Of a DNA stretch of 64,000 nt, positions 11,266 through 20,512 are shown one piece after another. The number at the start of each line of letters is the position of its first letter. Position 1 is the first letter of the stretch. Source of the DNA: an uncultured Thermoanaerobaculia bacterium. GTDB lineage: Bacteria; Acidobacteriota; Thermoanaerobaculia; Multivoradales; Multivoraceae. The notes beneath the pieces are model-generated. The model did not search any database. It saw only the letters and a list, made by a program, of their open reading frames with translations, and was not told where the DNA came from. The translations under genes were made by a program, and so were the position numbers. Where the stretch lies: contig OX638294.1 in the NCBI GenBank assembly GCA_951812325.1, positions 593,136 through 657,135 of the forward strand. Direction: 5' to 3'.

Positions 11266-11535
11266 GTGCCACAGACAACCGAAGTGAAGGACCAGATCAT
11301 CCGTGACCACCGTCTCCACGAGACGGACACGGGATCTCCCGAGGTCCAGGTCGCACTCCTGACCAATCGCATCAACGAACTCACCGAGCACTTCAAGGTC
11401 CACAAGCACGACCATCATGGCCGTCGCGGACTGCTGAAGCTCGTCGGGCGCCGCCGCCGGCTGCTCGGCTACCTCCGCAACCAGAGCTTCGAGCGCTACC
11501 GGACAACGATCGAGCGCCTCGGAATACGCAGGTAG
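11266..11535 (+). CDS. rpsO: Small ribosomal subunit protein S15
   Basis: An 89-residue primary 16S rRNA-binding protein of the 30S platform. It shows the S15 signature: [22 protein letters not shown], the [21 protein letters not shown] core that contacts helix 22, and the C-terminal Y/R-rich helix. The GTG start at 11266 gives exactly the canonical length of 89 residues and has GAGG nine bases upstream; the longer in-frame ORF upstream is low-complexity. It precedes pnp, the conserved rpsO-pnp arrangement. The 258-bp gap to pnp (11536-11793) holds no gene I can recognise. Confidence 0.96.
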   Translation: MPQTTEVKDQIIRDHRLHETDTGSPEVQVALLTNRINELTEHFKVHKHDHHGRRGLLKLVGRRRRLLGYLRNQSFERYRTTIERLGIRR

Positions 11536-11793
11536 CGGGCAATCCGCCGGTAGACCTCAGAGCCCGGAGTCGTCAGACGGCTCCGCCTCTCCGGCGCCGG
11601 CCGGTTCGCCAGACAAGGTGAGTTCGGATCCGACGACGGATCCGATGGACGACGACTTCCGGGGACGCCGGCGGCCCGGCTACCCCTTTGCCCTTCGGGT
11701 CACTTCCCCCCCGATCATTCGCCGCTGAAGGCACCTGCCCGCCATTTCAATCGCCGGGCGCAAACAACAGAGCAAGGAAGACAGAAGACAACC

Positions 11794-14106
11794 ATGAAGT
11801 TCACCAAGGACATCCCGATCGGGAATACCACCATGACCCTGGAATCCGGGCGTCTGGCCAGGCAGGCCAACGGTTCCTGCACCGTGCAGCTCGGCGAGAC
11901 CATCGTGCTGACCACCGCCTGCATGGCGCCGGACAGCAACCCCCGCGGCTTCCTGCCCCTGACCGTCGACTACCGCGAGTACACCTCGGCGGCGGGACGC
12001 ATCCCGGGCGGCTTCTTCAAGCGCGAGGGACGCCCCTCCGAGAAGGAGATCATCACCTGCCGCCTGACCGATCGGCCGCTCAGGCCGCTCTTTCCGTCCG
12101 GGTACTTCCACGAGACCCAGATCATCAGTTTCGTCCTCTCGGCCGACCAGGAGAACGACCCGGACATCCTCGCGATCAACGGAGCATCGACGGCCCTGGT
12201 GCTCTCCGACATCCCCTTCTACCACCCGGTGGGCGCGGTCCGCGTAGGCCTGATCGACGACGAGATCGTGTTCAACCCGACCGGCGCCGAGCGTGACGTC
12301 TCCGACCTCGACCTGATCGTGGTCGGCACCGAGGACGCGGTGACGATGGTCGAGGCCGGCGCCAACCAGCTCGACGAGAGCGTGATCCTCGACTGCATCT
12401 TCGCGGGTCACCAGGAACTGCAGAAGGTCGTTCGCGCACAGCAGGATCTCTTCCGCGAAATGAACCTGGAGAAGCCCGACTGGGACACTCCGGAGGCCTA
12501 CACGGCCGAGTTCCAGCAGCAGGTCGAGACCGGGATCTGGAACGACTTCACCGCGGCGCTCAACACGCCCGCGAAGTTCGAGCGCCGCGACGCCGTCAAG
12601 GCCGTCGTGTCCGCCTTCCTCGAGCAGCTCCCCGAGGACGACGAGCGCCGGGCCCAGGTCGGCAAGATCGTCAGCGAACTTGAAGACAAGGCGCTCCGCG
12701 AGATCGTGATGAAGGAGGGGAAGCGCTTCGACAACCGCGCTCTCGACGAGATCCGGGCGGTCGATTGCGAAACCGGGCTCCTGCCGCGCGTGCACGGCTC
12801 CGCGCTCTTCACCCGCGGCGAGACGCAGGCGCTCGCCTCGGTCACCCTCGGTACCCGCCGCGATGCCCAGATCATCGAGGAGTATGAAGGGGAAACCCAT
12901 CAGAAGTTCCTCCTCCACTACAACTTCCCGCCCTTCTCGGTGGGCGAGGTGCGCTTCCTGCGCGGCTCCAGCCGACGCGAGATCGGACACGGCGTTCTGG
13001 CCCGCCGGGCCCTCGTTCCCGTGCTGCCGACCGAAGACGACTTCCCGTACACGGTCCGGGTGGTCTCGGAGATTCTGGAATCGAACGGGTCCTCGTCGAT
13101 GGCGACCGTCTGCGCCGGCTCACTGGCCCTGTTCGACGCCGGCGTCCCCATGCTCGCGCCGGTCGCGGGCGTCGCGATGGGTCTGGTCAAGGATGGCGAG
13201 GACTTCGCCGTCCTCAGCGACATCGCCGGCCAGGAGGACCACCACGGCGACATGGACTTCAAGGTCGCCGGCACCCGCGGCGGAATCACCGCGCTGCAGA
13301 TGGACATCAAGATCACCGGCGTGACTCGCGACATCATGGGCCAGGCACTGACCCAGGGGAAGGCCGGCCGGCTGCACATCCTCGACCGCATGGCCAGCGA
13401 GATCGGCGAGCCGCGCGAGGACATGTCGGAGCACGCACCGCGCCTGCACGTGATGACCGTCGCCCGCGACCGGATTCGCGACGTGATCGGACCGGGCGGC
13501 AAGACGATCCGCGGCATCACGGAGGAAACCGGCTGCCAGGTCGACATCGAAGACGATGGCCGCGTCGTCGTCGCCTCGCCCAACTCGACCGCGGCGGACC
13601 GGGCGATCGCGATGATCGAACGGCTGACCGAGGTGCCGGAAGTGGACAAGGTCTACACGGGCCAGGTCCGGCGGGTGGAGCCCTTCGGCGCCTTCGTCGA
13701 GATCCTTCCCGGCACCGACGGCCTGGTCCACATCAGCGAGCTCGCGCCCTACCGGGTGGGCGAGATCGGCGATCTGGTGTCGGAGGGTGACGAGATGACG
13801 GTCAAGGTGATCGACATCGATCCTTCGGGCAAGGTGAGGCTCTCGCGGAAGGCCGTGATCATGGACGATCCGGACTTCGACCCCAAGGACTACGAGGGCA
13901 TGGGCGTTCCGGCGCCCCCCGGTGGCGACCGCAGGGGCGGACCGGGTGGACGCGGCGGCGGTCGTGGCGGACGCGGCGGTCCCGGTGGACGCGGGGGCCG
14001 CGGCGGACGTGGCGGTCCCGGCGGACGCGGGGGTCCCGGTGGACGCGGCCGCGGTCCGCGGCCCGGCGGCGGCGGCGGCCGGGGCCGAGGCCCGCGGCGG
14101 GACTGA
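11794..14106 (+). CDS. pnp: Polyribonucleotide nucleotidyltransferase (PNPase) with RGG-rich tail
   Basis: A 770-residue phosphorolytic 3'-5' exoribonuclease of the RNA degradosome. Two RNase PH domains (about 1-230 and 310-545) flank an all-helical domain, followed by a KH domain (VIGPGGKTIRGITEETG) and an S1 domain (GQVRRVEPFGAFVEI, then GLVHISEL). The catalytic-site block near KVAGTRGGITALQMDIK is intact. From about residue 706 the protein continues into roughly 65 residues of almost pure Gly/Arg/Pro with about eight RGG units, much longer than the short tail of most PNPases. ATG at 11794; no clear ribosome site beyond an A/G-rich stretch. The tail probably adds RNA or protein binding, which is inference. 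Confidence 0.97.
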   Translation: MKFTKDIPIGNTTMTLESGRLARQANGSCTVQLGETIVLTTACMAPDSNPRGFLPLTVDYREYTSAAGRIPGGFFKREGRPSEKEIITCRLTDRPLRPLFPSGYFHETQIISFVLSADQENDPDILAINGASTALVLSDIPFYHPVGAVRVGLIDDEIVFNPTGAERDVSDLDLIVVGTEDAVTMVEAGANQLDESVILDCIFAGHQELQKVVRAQQDLFREMNLEKPDWDTPEAYTAEFQQQVETGIWNDFTAALNTPAKFERRDAVKAVVSAFLEQLPEDDERRAQVGKIVSELEDKALREIVMKEGKRFDNRALDEIRAVDCETGLLPRVHGSALFTRGETQALASVTLGTRRDAQIIEEYEGETHQKFLLHYNFPPFSVGEVRFLRGSSRREIGHGVLARRALVPVLPTEDDFPYTVRVVSEILESNGSSSMATVCAGSLALFDAGVPMLAPVAGVAMGLVKDGEDFAVLSDIAGQEDHHGDMDFKVAGTRGGITALQMDIKITGVTRDIMGQALTQGKAGRLHILDRMASEIGEPREDMSEHAPRLHVMTVARDRIRDVIGPGGKTIRGITEETGCQVDIEDDGRVVVASPNSTAADRAIAMIERLTEVPEVDKVYTGQVRRVEPFGAFVEILPGTDGLVHISELAPYRVGEIGDLVSEGDEMTVKVIDIDPSGKVRLSRKAVIMDDPDFDPKDYEGMGVPAPPGGDRRGGPGGRGGGRGGRGGPGGRGGRGGRGGPGGRGGPGGRGRGPRPGGGGGRGRGPRRD

Positions 14107-14142
14107 GAACACTCCCGCCGTCCGCCCGACGGAGGCAGCCGT

Positions 14143-15360
14143 TCACTCGGCCGCGCTGACGGCGGCGCGATAGATCGTCCGGAAAGGGATCCCTCTTTCC
14201 CGGGCGATCCGTCGCACGTCCTCATACTCCGGCGCCGCTCCCAGCGACCGGCCGCCGATGGCGGCCGTCTTGACTCCGACCTCGCCGAAGGGCGTGCTCA
14301 CCGGCACGATCGACCGCTCGGCCTCCAGCCGATCCACGACCGTCCGCCGGCACCCCAGGGAACCCGTCTCCAGGAGCAGCCGCTCGGCGAGCCCGGATGC
14401 CCGCTCCGGGCGGCAGATGACCGTGACGGCAACGCCCGGACGCGACTTCTTCATCTGCAACGGCGCGGCGAACACGTCGAGCGCGCCGGCCTCCAGCAGC
14501 GCCTCCACGCCGTAGCCGATCGCCTCGCCCGTCGCATCGTCGACCTGACACTCGAGCACGGCGACGCGGTTCCACGGCAAGCCGCCGGCACTCTCCAGGG
14601 TCGCCAATTGAAGCCGCAGGGCGTTCGGCCGATCGGCGACTTCCCTGCTTCCCAGACCGACGCCGGCATCCTCGACCCGGCGCGGGACGTCTGCCGCCGA
14701 GGGCTCGAACGAGTCCACAAGTTCCCTCACGATCACGGCGCCGGTGGGCGTCGTCATCTCGCCTTTCACGCCGCCGGCGCTGATCGGCACGCCCTGAAGC
14801 AGGATCGCCGTCGCCGGCGCCGGCACCGGCATCACGCCGTGCCGGGTCCGGACCGTGCCGCTGCCCACGACCACGGTGGAGCACGAAACGCGAGCCGGAG
14901 CGAAGTGTTCGATGGCGCACGCCGCGCCGACCAGATCGACGATCGAATCGTCCGCGCCGACTTCGTGAAAGTGCACCTCGTCCAGGCCGACGCCATGCAC
15001 GCTCGCTTCCGCCTCTCCCAGGCGGCGGAACAGTGCCGACGCCCGTTCCCTGGCGCCGGCAGCCAGTCCGCTCCGCTCGATCATCCCCAGAATCATCGGC
15101 AGGTTCCGATGCGAGGCGCCCTCGGCGTCCTCTCCCTCGACCGGCCGGCCACCGCGCAACACGCTGAAGCGCATGCCCGCCAGTGCTCCACGCCGGCTGT
15201 GCCGCACCTGAAGCTCGATGTCGTCCAGGCCCAGCCGCTCGACCATCTCCTCCAGCATGGCAACCGGCAGCCCCAGGTCCAGGCACGCGCCGAGGAACAT
15301 GTCGCCCGAGATGCCGCTCGCACAGTCCATGTGGAGCAGGACGGGGCTTCCGGCAACCAT
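14143..15360 (-). CDS. larC: Nickel-pincer cofactor biosynthesis protein LarC
   Basis: A 405-residue protein of the LarC family, the CTP-dependent cyclometallase that inserts nickel into the pyridinium-dithiocarboxylate cofactor of lactate racemase-type enzymes. The N-terminus HMDCASGISGDMFLGA and the middle GLDEVHFHEVGADDSIVD, rich in His and Asp, are family hallmarks; the C-terminal half ends with a YEDVRRIARERGIPFRTIY block. In some lactobacilli LarC1 and LarC2 are joined by a programmed frameshift; here both halves are one continuous frame. The ATG at 15360 follows an extended -10 box by 7 nt. LarA, LarB and LarE are not in the window, so the client enzyme is unknown. Converges on pnp with a 36-bp gap containing only a small 5-bp hairpin. 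Confidence 0.9.
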   Translation of the reverse strand: MVAGSPVLLHMDCASGISGDMFLGACLDLGLPVAMLEEMVERLGLDDIELQVRHSRRGALAGMRFSVLRGGRPVEGEDAEGASHRNLPMILGMIERSGLAAGARERASALFRRLGEAEASVHGVGLDEVHFHEVGADDSIVDLVGAACAIEHFAPARVSCSTVVVGSGTVRTRHGVMPVPAPATAILLQGVPISAGGVKGEMTTPTGAVIVRELVDSFEPSAADVPRRVEDAGVGLGSREVADRPNALRLQLATLESAGGLPWNRVAVLECQVDDATGEAIGYGVEALLEAGALDVFAAPLQMKKSRPGVAVTVICRPERASGLAERLLLETGSLGCRRTVVDRLEAERSIVPVSTPFGEVGVKTAAIGGRSLGAAPEYEDVRRIARERGIPFRTIYRAAVSAAE

Positions 15361-15367
15361 CGGGCGG

Positions 15368-15376
15368 ACGATAGCA
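15368..15376 (-). promoter_or_regulatory. Extended -10 box just upstream of larC
   Basis: On the minus strand TGC plus TATCGT ends 7 nt before the larC ATG, with no Shine-Dalgarno between. The same nine bases occur upstream of the pseudokinase gene (20879-20887). The spacing predicts a leaderless or nearly leaderless larC transcript. Confidence 0.5.
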
Positions 15377-15481
15377 GTTCGGCCGCCCCCGCCAGCGGAC
15401 CGTCCACCGCCGCCCTCCGGGTACGCGAACCTGCTGGTCCGCATCAGATGCGCCGACGCGAAGCGGCGAGCTCGCCGCGGG

Positions 15482-16204
15482 CTACAGGAATCCCTGCTCC
15501 CGCATGGACACCCAGCGGCCACCGCCGCCCAGGATGAGGTGGTCGACCAGTTCGATTCCGACCGCCGCTCCCGCCCGCGCCAGCCTGCGGGTGAACGCCA
15601 CGTCCTCCCGGCTCGGATCCGGATCGCCGCTGGGATGGTTGTGAAACACCATCGCGGCCGGCGCTCCCAGGCGCAGGGCCTCCTTCAGGACCACCCGGGG
15701 CTCGACCGAGGTCCGGTCCAGAGCGCCGACGAAGTGCTCCCGTTCACTGATCACGCGACCCCGCACGTCGACGTAGAGCGCCCCCATCACCTCCTGATCC
15801 CGGCGCGCGTAGCGCAGGTTCAGATAGCGGGCGACCCCGACCACATCGCCCAGGGGCCTTCTCTTCGGGAGCTGGGCCCGGGCCAGGCGCCGGGCCAGTT
15901 CGACGGCGGCGAGGACCGTGGCCGCCTTGGCGTCTCCCAGACCCTTGCGGCGCAAGGACGGCAGGTCGTGCTCGACCAGCAGCGCCAGGGCCGGCAGGCC
16001 GCCCAGCCCGTGTCCCTCGTCGTACAGCAGGTCGTAGGCGAGATCGAGCACCGAGCAGCCCCGGTGCCCGGTGCGCAGCAGAATGGCGATCAACTCGGAG
16101 TCGGTCAGGGCGCCGGCGCCATGTGCCAGCAGCCGCTCGCGCGGACGCTGCCCCGAAGGCATCTCCCGCAGTGTGCCGTGGGTCGGCCTGTCTCGTCCTG
16201 CCAT
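15482..16204 (-). CDS. radC: RadC family JAMM-domain protein
   Basis: A 240-residue protein with an N-terminal helix-hairpin-helix-like part (about 20-110) and a C-terminal MPN/JAMM metal-binding domain. The JAMM motif is complete: H188, H190, S198 and D201 in HNHPSGDPDPSRED, with the upstream E of SEREHF. RadC was named for DNA repair, but its biochemical role is unsettled. ATG at 16204 has GAGGAG five bases upstream. It is the first gene of a minus-strand pair with larC (121 bp apart) and is divergent from the agmatinase gene. Confidence 0.93.
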   Translation of the reverse strand: MAGRDRPTHGTLREMPSGQRPRERLLAHGAGALTDSELIAILLRTGHRGCSVLDLAYDLLYDEGHGLGGLPALALLVEHDLPSLRRKGLGDAKAATVLAAVELARRLARAQLPKRRPLGDVVGVARYLNLRYARRDQEVMGALYVDVRGRVISEREHFVGALDRTSVEPRVVLKEALRLGAPAAMVFHNHPSGDPDPSREDVAFTRRLARAGAAVGIELVDHLILGGGGRWVSMREQGFL

Positions 16205-16284
16205 TGCGACTCCTCTTCAGACATCGACGAATTGGCCGCCGAAGAGTTCGCATGGTCGGGTGCGGCTCGGCCTTCCTCTCCGGG

Positions 16285-16290
16285 TACAGT
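16285..16290 (+). promoter_or_regulatory. -10-like box 9 nt before the agmatinase ATG
   Basis: TACAGT ends nine bases before the ATG at 16300 and no Shine-Dalgarno is present between them, consistent with a leaderless mRNA. No convincing -35 was found. Confidence 0.45.
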
Positions 16291-16299
16291 GTTCGTTCG

Positions 16300-17214
16300 A
16301 TGACTCAGCCCGACGGAGAACTGCCATCGTTCCTCGAGTTCGAGGCGCCGGCCGGCGAGCCGGCGGTCGCGGTACTGCCGGTTCCCTACGAACGCACGAC
16401 CTCGTGGGGACGGGGAACCGGGAACGGGCCGACAGCTCTGCTGCGCGCCTCCCGCTACGTGGAGCTCTACGACGAGGAGCTCCGGCTGGAACCGTTCCGC
16501 ATCGGCATCGAGACCCTGCCGCCGGTCGATGTCGAAGCCGTGGAAGACGTGGCGCTGGAGCGAATCAGCGCCGCCGCGCGAGCCGCTCTGGAGCGGGACC
16601 GCTTCCTCGCCGCGCTCGGCGGCGAGCACACCGTGACACCGGCCCTGGTACGGGGTGTGGTCGATGTGGCCGGCTCCGACCTCGGCGTCGTCCAGTTCGA
16701 CGCGCACGCCGATCTGAGGCCCACCTACGCGGGAACCCGCTGGAACCACGCCTGCGCGATGAGCCGGGTGCTCGACCTCGGCGTGCCCACCCTGGCCATC
16801 GGCATCCGGTCCCTGAGCCGGCCGGAGGCCGTGCGCATCGAAACGGAGGGCCTGCCCGTCATCTGGGCCGGCCAGATGGAGGCCTTGGCCGATGAAGAGC
16901 TCCGGACCCTGTTTCCGGGTCTTCTGGCGTCGCTTCCCGACACCGTCTACCTGACCTTCGATCTCGACTTCTTCGACCCATCCCTGCTGCCGGCTACGGG
17001 GACGCCCGAGCCCGGCGGCGGCTCCTGGCGCCAGGCTCTGGCGCTGCTCCGGCTGCTGTTCGAGCACAAGCGGGTCATCGCGATGGACGTGGTCGAACTG
17101 GCGCCTATCCCCGGCAACCCGGCCAGCGACTTCACGGCGGCCAAGCTGCTCTACAAGTGCATCGGCTACCGCTACCGGAGGGAGCTGAACGGCGCCCGCG
17201 GCGCGGGCTGCTAG
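16300..17214 (+). CDS. speB: Agmatinase / ureohydrolase family enzyme
   Basis: A 304-residue binuclear manganese hydrolase of the arginase-agmatinase superfamily, splitting a guanidino compound to urea and an amine. The metal-ligand motifs are all present: H110 in GGEHT, D134/H136/D138 in FDAHADLR, and D221/D223/D226 in DLDFFDP. The overall pattern is closer to agmatinase (polyamine synthesis, agmatine to putrescine) than to arginase, but formiminoglutamase or guanidinobutyrase cannot be excluded without alignment. ATG at 16300 lacks a Shine-Dalgarno. Its TAG stop shares the palindrome CTAG (17211-17214) with the stop of the convergent transporter gene. Confidence 0.88.
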   Translation: MTQPDGELPSFLEFEAPAGEPAVAVLPVPYERTTSWGRGTGNGPTALLRASRYVELYDEELRLEPFRIGIETLPPVDVEAVEDVALERISAAARAALERDRFLAALGGEHTVTPALVRGVVDVAGSDLGVVQFDAHADLRPTYAGTRWNHACAMSRVLDLGVPTLAIGIRSLSRPEAVRIETEGLPVIWAGQMEALADEELRTLFPGLLASLPDTVYLTFDLDFFDPSLLPATGTPEPGGGSWRQALALLRLLFEHKRVIAMDVVELAPIPGNPASDFTAAKLLYKCIGYRYRRELNGARGAGC

Positions 17215-18737
17215 AGACCGATCAGGCCGCCGGCGGCGTAGACCCAGAACACGATCAGAACCAGCCCGAGCAGGTTCAGCCACAATCCGGCCCGCACCAT
17301 CTGGGGAATCGTGATCTCCCCGGAACCGAAGACGATCGCGTTCGGCGGCGTGGCCACCGGCATCATGAAGGCGCAGCTCGCGGCCAGGGTGGCCGGCACG
17401 ATCAGGAGCAGCGGGTCGACGTGGAGCGCCGCCGCCGTGGCGCCCAGGATCGGCAGAAAGGTCGCGGTCGTGGCCGTATTGCTGGTCACCTCGGTCAGCA
17501 CGATGAGCAGAGCGGCGGCGCCGATCACGAGAACCAGCACCGGCATGCCGTCCAGGGCGAGCAGGAGGCTGCCGATGAAACGATCCACGCCGGTACTGAC
17601 GACCGCGGCCGCGAGGCTGAGTCCGCCGCCGAACAGAAGCAGGATTCCCCACGGCGCCTCGAGCGCCTTCTTCCAGCTCAGCAGGAAGACGCCGCGCCGG
17701 AAATGGACCGGAACCGTGAACAGCAACAGGCCGGCGCCGATCGCAATGCCCGGGTCCGTCAGTCCCGCCAGCGGCGCTGCCCCGCCGATCTCGATCCCTG
17801 CAAGCCAGGTTCGGGAGGTCCACAGCGCGGCGGCCGAAACGAAGATCGCCAGCACCGCCTTCTCAGGGGCCGTCATCGGCCCCAGCTTCCTGAGCTCGCC
17901 GCGAATGAGTTCCGCGCCGCCGGGCACTTCGCTGATCTGCAGGCGGTAGATGAACCGCGTGAGCACCAGCCAGGCGAGCGGGAGGAAGGACACGGTGAGC
18001 AGGAGGCCGAAGGGCAGCCACTGCGCAAACGTGATCTCGCGACCGTAGGTGTCCTCCACGAACGACATCATCTGGATGTTGGGAGGGGTGCCGATCTTCG
18101 TCGCGACGCCGCCGATCGAGGCGCCGTACGCCGTCCCGAGCAGCAGATTCAGGGCGAAGGGAAACGGCTTGCCGACCGGCGCCGCCCCGGGGCCGAGCCG
18201 CTGGCGCACGAGGTCGATGACCGACAGGGCGATCGGAAGCATCATGACCGTGGTCGCCGTGTTCGAAATCCACATGCTGAGGAACGCGCTCGCCACCATG
18301 AAGCCGAGCACCAGCCGGTCCGGCCGGCTGCCGACCCGGAGAATGATGTGGAGCGCCATCCGGCGGTGCAGACCCCAGGTCTGCATCGAGAGAGCGATCA
18401 TGAAACCGCCCAGGAAGAGGAAGATGTTCGGATTCGCGTAGGGCGCCGCGACCTGGGAGATTGCGATGCCGCCGCCGGTCAGGAGCGGAATCGCGACCAG
18501 CGGAAGCAACGCGGTGACGGCCACGGGCAGGGCCTCCGTCAGCCACAACACGCCCATCAGCACTCCGGTGGCCGCCACCGCGCGGCCGCCGCTGGAGAGG
18601 CCCGAGACGACCTCTCCGTCGGCATCGATCACCGCCTCGGGAATCAGGAACCAGGCGAGCGCCGCCAGGATCGGCGCGCTGATCAGGCCGGTCGCGACAG
18701 AAGCCCAGGGGCCCCGGTCGCGGCTGTGCTCAGCCAT
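17211..18737 (-). CDS. Divalent anion:sodium symporter, DASS/SLC13 family
   Basis: A 508-residue inner-membrane transporter with about 11-12 hydrophobic segments. The two SNT motifs that define the family and form the substrate/Na+ clamshell are visible as SNTATTVMMLP (first repeat) and SNTATTATFLP (second repeat), each paired with a downstream Thr-Pro-Pro loop (GTPPNIQM and TPPNAIVFG). Such proteins import succinate, other dicarboxylates or sulfate with Na+; substrate cannot be assigned here. I chose the ATG at 18737 because the sequence becomes membrane-like soon after it. It follows the AGCS transporter gene (66-bp gap) on the same strand. Confidence 0.92.
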   Translation of the reverse strand: MAEHSRDRGPWASVATGLISAPILAALAWFLIPEAVIDADGEVVSGLSSGGRAVAATGVLMGVLWLTEALPVAVTALLPLVAIPLLTGGGIAISQVAAPYANPNIFLFLGGFMIALSMQTWGLHRRMALHIILRVGSRPDRLVLGFMVASAFLSMWISNTATTVMMLPIALSVIDLVRQRLGPGAAPVGKPFPFALNLLLGTAYGASIGGVATKIGTPPNIQMMSFVEDTYGREITFAQWLPFGLLLTVSFLPLAWLVLTRFIYRLQISEVPGGAELIRGELRKLGPMTAPEKAVLAIFVSAAALWTSRTWLAGIEIGGAAPLAGLTDPGIAIGAGLLLFTVPVHFRRGVFLLSWKKALEAPWGILLLFGGGLSLAAAVVSTGVDRFIGSLLLALDGMPVLVLVIGAAALLIVLTEVTSNTATTATFLPILGATAAALHVDPLLLIVPATLAASCAFMMPVATPPNAIVFGSGEITIPQMVRAGLWLNLLGLVLIVFWVYAAGGLIGL

Positions 18738-18802
18738 TCCCTGCCCCGCCGATCCCGGCCGGCGGGTACCGGAGCGCCGCGTACTGCCGATCAAGGCGGT
18801 GC

Positions 18803-20512
18803 TCAGCCATTCTTCGCGCCGCCGCCCCGGCCGAGGTGGCGGCGGAAGTAGGCCCTCGTCATGCCGGTGACCGCTCCGGAGAGCAGCAGCAGGGAAATCA
18901 GGTTCGGGAAGGACATCAACCCCAGGGCCACGTCTCCGAAGGTCCAGACCGTCGACAGCGGCAGCAGGCAGCCCAGGAAGAAGAACCCGACGTAGATCCA
19001 GCGATAGACGGGGATCGCCCGGGCGCCGAACAGGTACTCGGTCGACCGGTCGCCGTAGTAGGACCACGAGATCGCCGTCGACACGGCGAACAGCAACACC
19101 GACAGCGTGACGATCAGGTCACCTCGGTCGCCGGGCAGACCGAGGCTGAATGCGCGTGCCGTCAGCGGTGCACCGGTCAGAAGCGCTCCGCCCTCGATCC
19201 GCGGCGCGTCGCCCGCCGCGGCCAGCGATCCGTCGCCCGCGACCTCCAGCCTGCCGCTCCACGGCGCACCCGCGGCGTCCACCAGCCGCGGCTCGGCGAT
19301 CATCGAGTGAAGCACGACGAAGGAGCCGTCCGCCACCCCGCCCGCGACCTCGAGCGCGCCGCCGCCCTGCGTCGACCGCTCGTCGCGAGCCGAGGACAGT
19401 TCGGAATCGTCCCCGAGTACGCGGTGAATGCCCTCGACTTCGTCGAGTCCGAAGGTCTGCGGCGCGTGGTCGCGCCAGGCGTCCGTGCTGACGATGACGA
19501 GACCCGTCATCGTGCAGATGACCAGCGTGTCGATGAACGGCTCGAGCGAAGCGACCAGCCCCTCGCGCACCGGCTCGTCGGTCCGGGCCGCCGCGTGGGC
19601 GATCGGCGCGCTGCCCTGCCCCGCCTCGTTGCTGAACAGACCCCGGCGAATGCCCCACATCATGGTCATCAGGAAGGAGCCCGCGGCGCCTCCCACCATG
19701 GAGGTGGGCCGGAACGCCTGCTCGACGATCAGGGCGAGACTCCCGGGCACGCTGTCGATGTTCATCAGCAGGATGACCAGGGCGCCGCCCACGTAGATCA
19801 CCGCCATGCCCGGCGCCAGGATCGAGGTCACCCTCCCGATGCGGCGGATGCCCCCGATGATGACCAGCGCCACGAGGGAGGCGAAGACGAGACCGCTCCA
19901 CACCGGCGCCAGACCGAACTGCGAGTCCAGTTGATCGGCCATCGTGTTCGCCTGGTTCATGTTGCCGGTGCCGAAGGAGCACATCACCGCCAGACCCGCG
20001 AACAGCATCGCCATCCACTTCCAGTTCTTGCCGAGGCCCTTCTCGATGTAGTACATGGGGCCGCCGGACACGGAACCGTCCTCGTGCACCCGGCGGTAGG
20101 CGACCGCCAGCGTGCACTCGGCGAACTTGAGCGCCATGCCGAAGAAGGCGGTCACCCACATCCAGAACAGGGCCCCCGGACCGCCCATCCGGATCGCGAT
20201 CGCAACGCCGGCGATGTTCCCGATGCCGACGGTCGCCGAGAGCGCGGTCGTCAGGGCCTGGAAGTGAACCAGGTCGCCGTCGTCCTCCGGATCGTCGTAC
20301 TTTCCGCCCAGGATCGCCCAGGCGTGCCGGAAGCCCCGCAACTGGATCAGACCCAGGCGCACGGTGACGAAGAGCCCGGTACCCAGAAGCACCAGCGCCA
20401 GGATCGGCGCCTGGGGCGGCGTGTTCCAGACCAGGCCCTCCAGCCAGCCGGCTACCGGTCGGAGCAATCCGTTGATCCCATCCGCTACCTTCCCGAACAG
20501 TTCCTCGGGCAT
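18803..20512 (-). CDS. Sodium:alanine (AGCS family) symporter with an inserted soluble domain
   Basis: A 569-residue inner-membrane amino-acid carrier. The AGCS signature is clear: SATVGIGNIAGVAIAIRMGG (about 92-111), followed by GPGALFWMW and the SNEAGQGSAPIAHA motif (about 294-307). Most members are 440-490 residues; here a hydrophilic stretch of about 105 residues (roughly 343-450, starting after VSTDAW and ending before SLGLPGDRGDL) separates two late transmembrane blocks. The insert is Gly/Ala/Asp-rich and has no motif I know. The family carries alanine or glycine with Na+; D-alanine is also possible. First gene of a two-transporter operon. Confidence 0.93.
   Translation of the reverse strand: MPEELFGKVADGINGLLRPVAGWLEGLVWNTPPQAPILALVLLGTGLFVTVRLGLIQLRGFRHAWAILGGKYDDPEDDGDLVHFQALTTALSATVGIGNIAGVAIAIRMGGPGALFWMWVTAFFGMALKFAECTLAVAYRRVHEDGSVSGGPMYYIEKGLGKNWKWMAMLFAGLAVMCSFGTGNMNQANTMADQLDSQFGLAPVWSGLVFASLVALVIIGGIRRIGRVTSILAPGMAVIYVGGALVILLMNIDSVPGSLALIVEQAFRPTSMVGGAAGSFLMTMMWGIRRGLFSNEAGQGSAPIAHAAARTDEPVREGLVASLEPFIDTLVICTMTGLVIVSTDAWRDHAPQTFGLDEVEGIHRVLGDDSELSSARDERSTQGGGALEVAGGVADGSFVVLHSMIAEPRLVDAAGAPWSGRLEVAGDGSLAAAGDAPRIEGGALLTGAPLTARAFSLGLPGDRGDLIVTLSVLLFAVSTAISWSYYGDRSTEYLFGARAIPVYRWIYVGFFFLGCLLPLSTVWTFGDVALGLMSFPNLISLLLLSGAVTGMTRAYFRRHLGRGGGAKNG

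Noticed and set aside
16467..16943. Antisense frames inside the agmatinase gene
   Set aside because: They lie wholly within an enzyme with intact metal-binding motifs and show no signal of their own.
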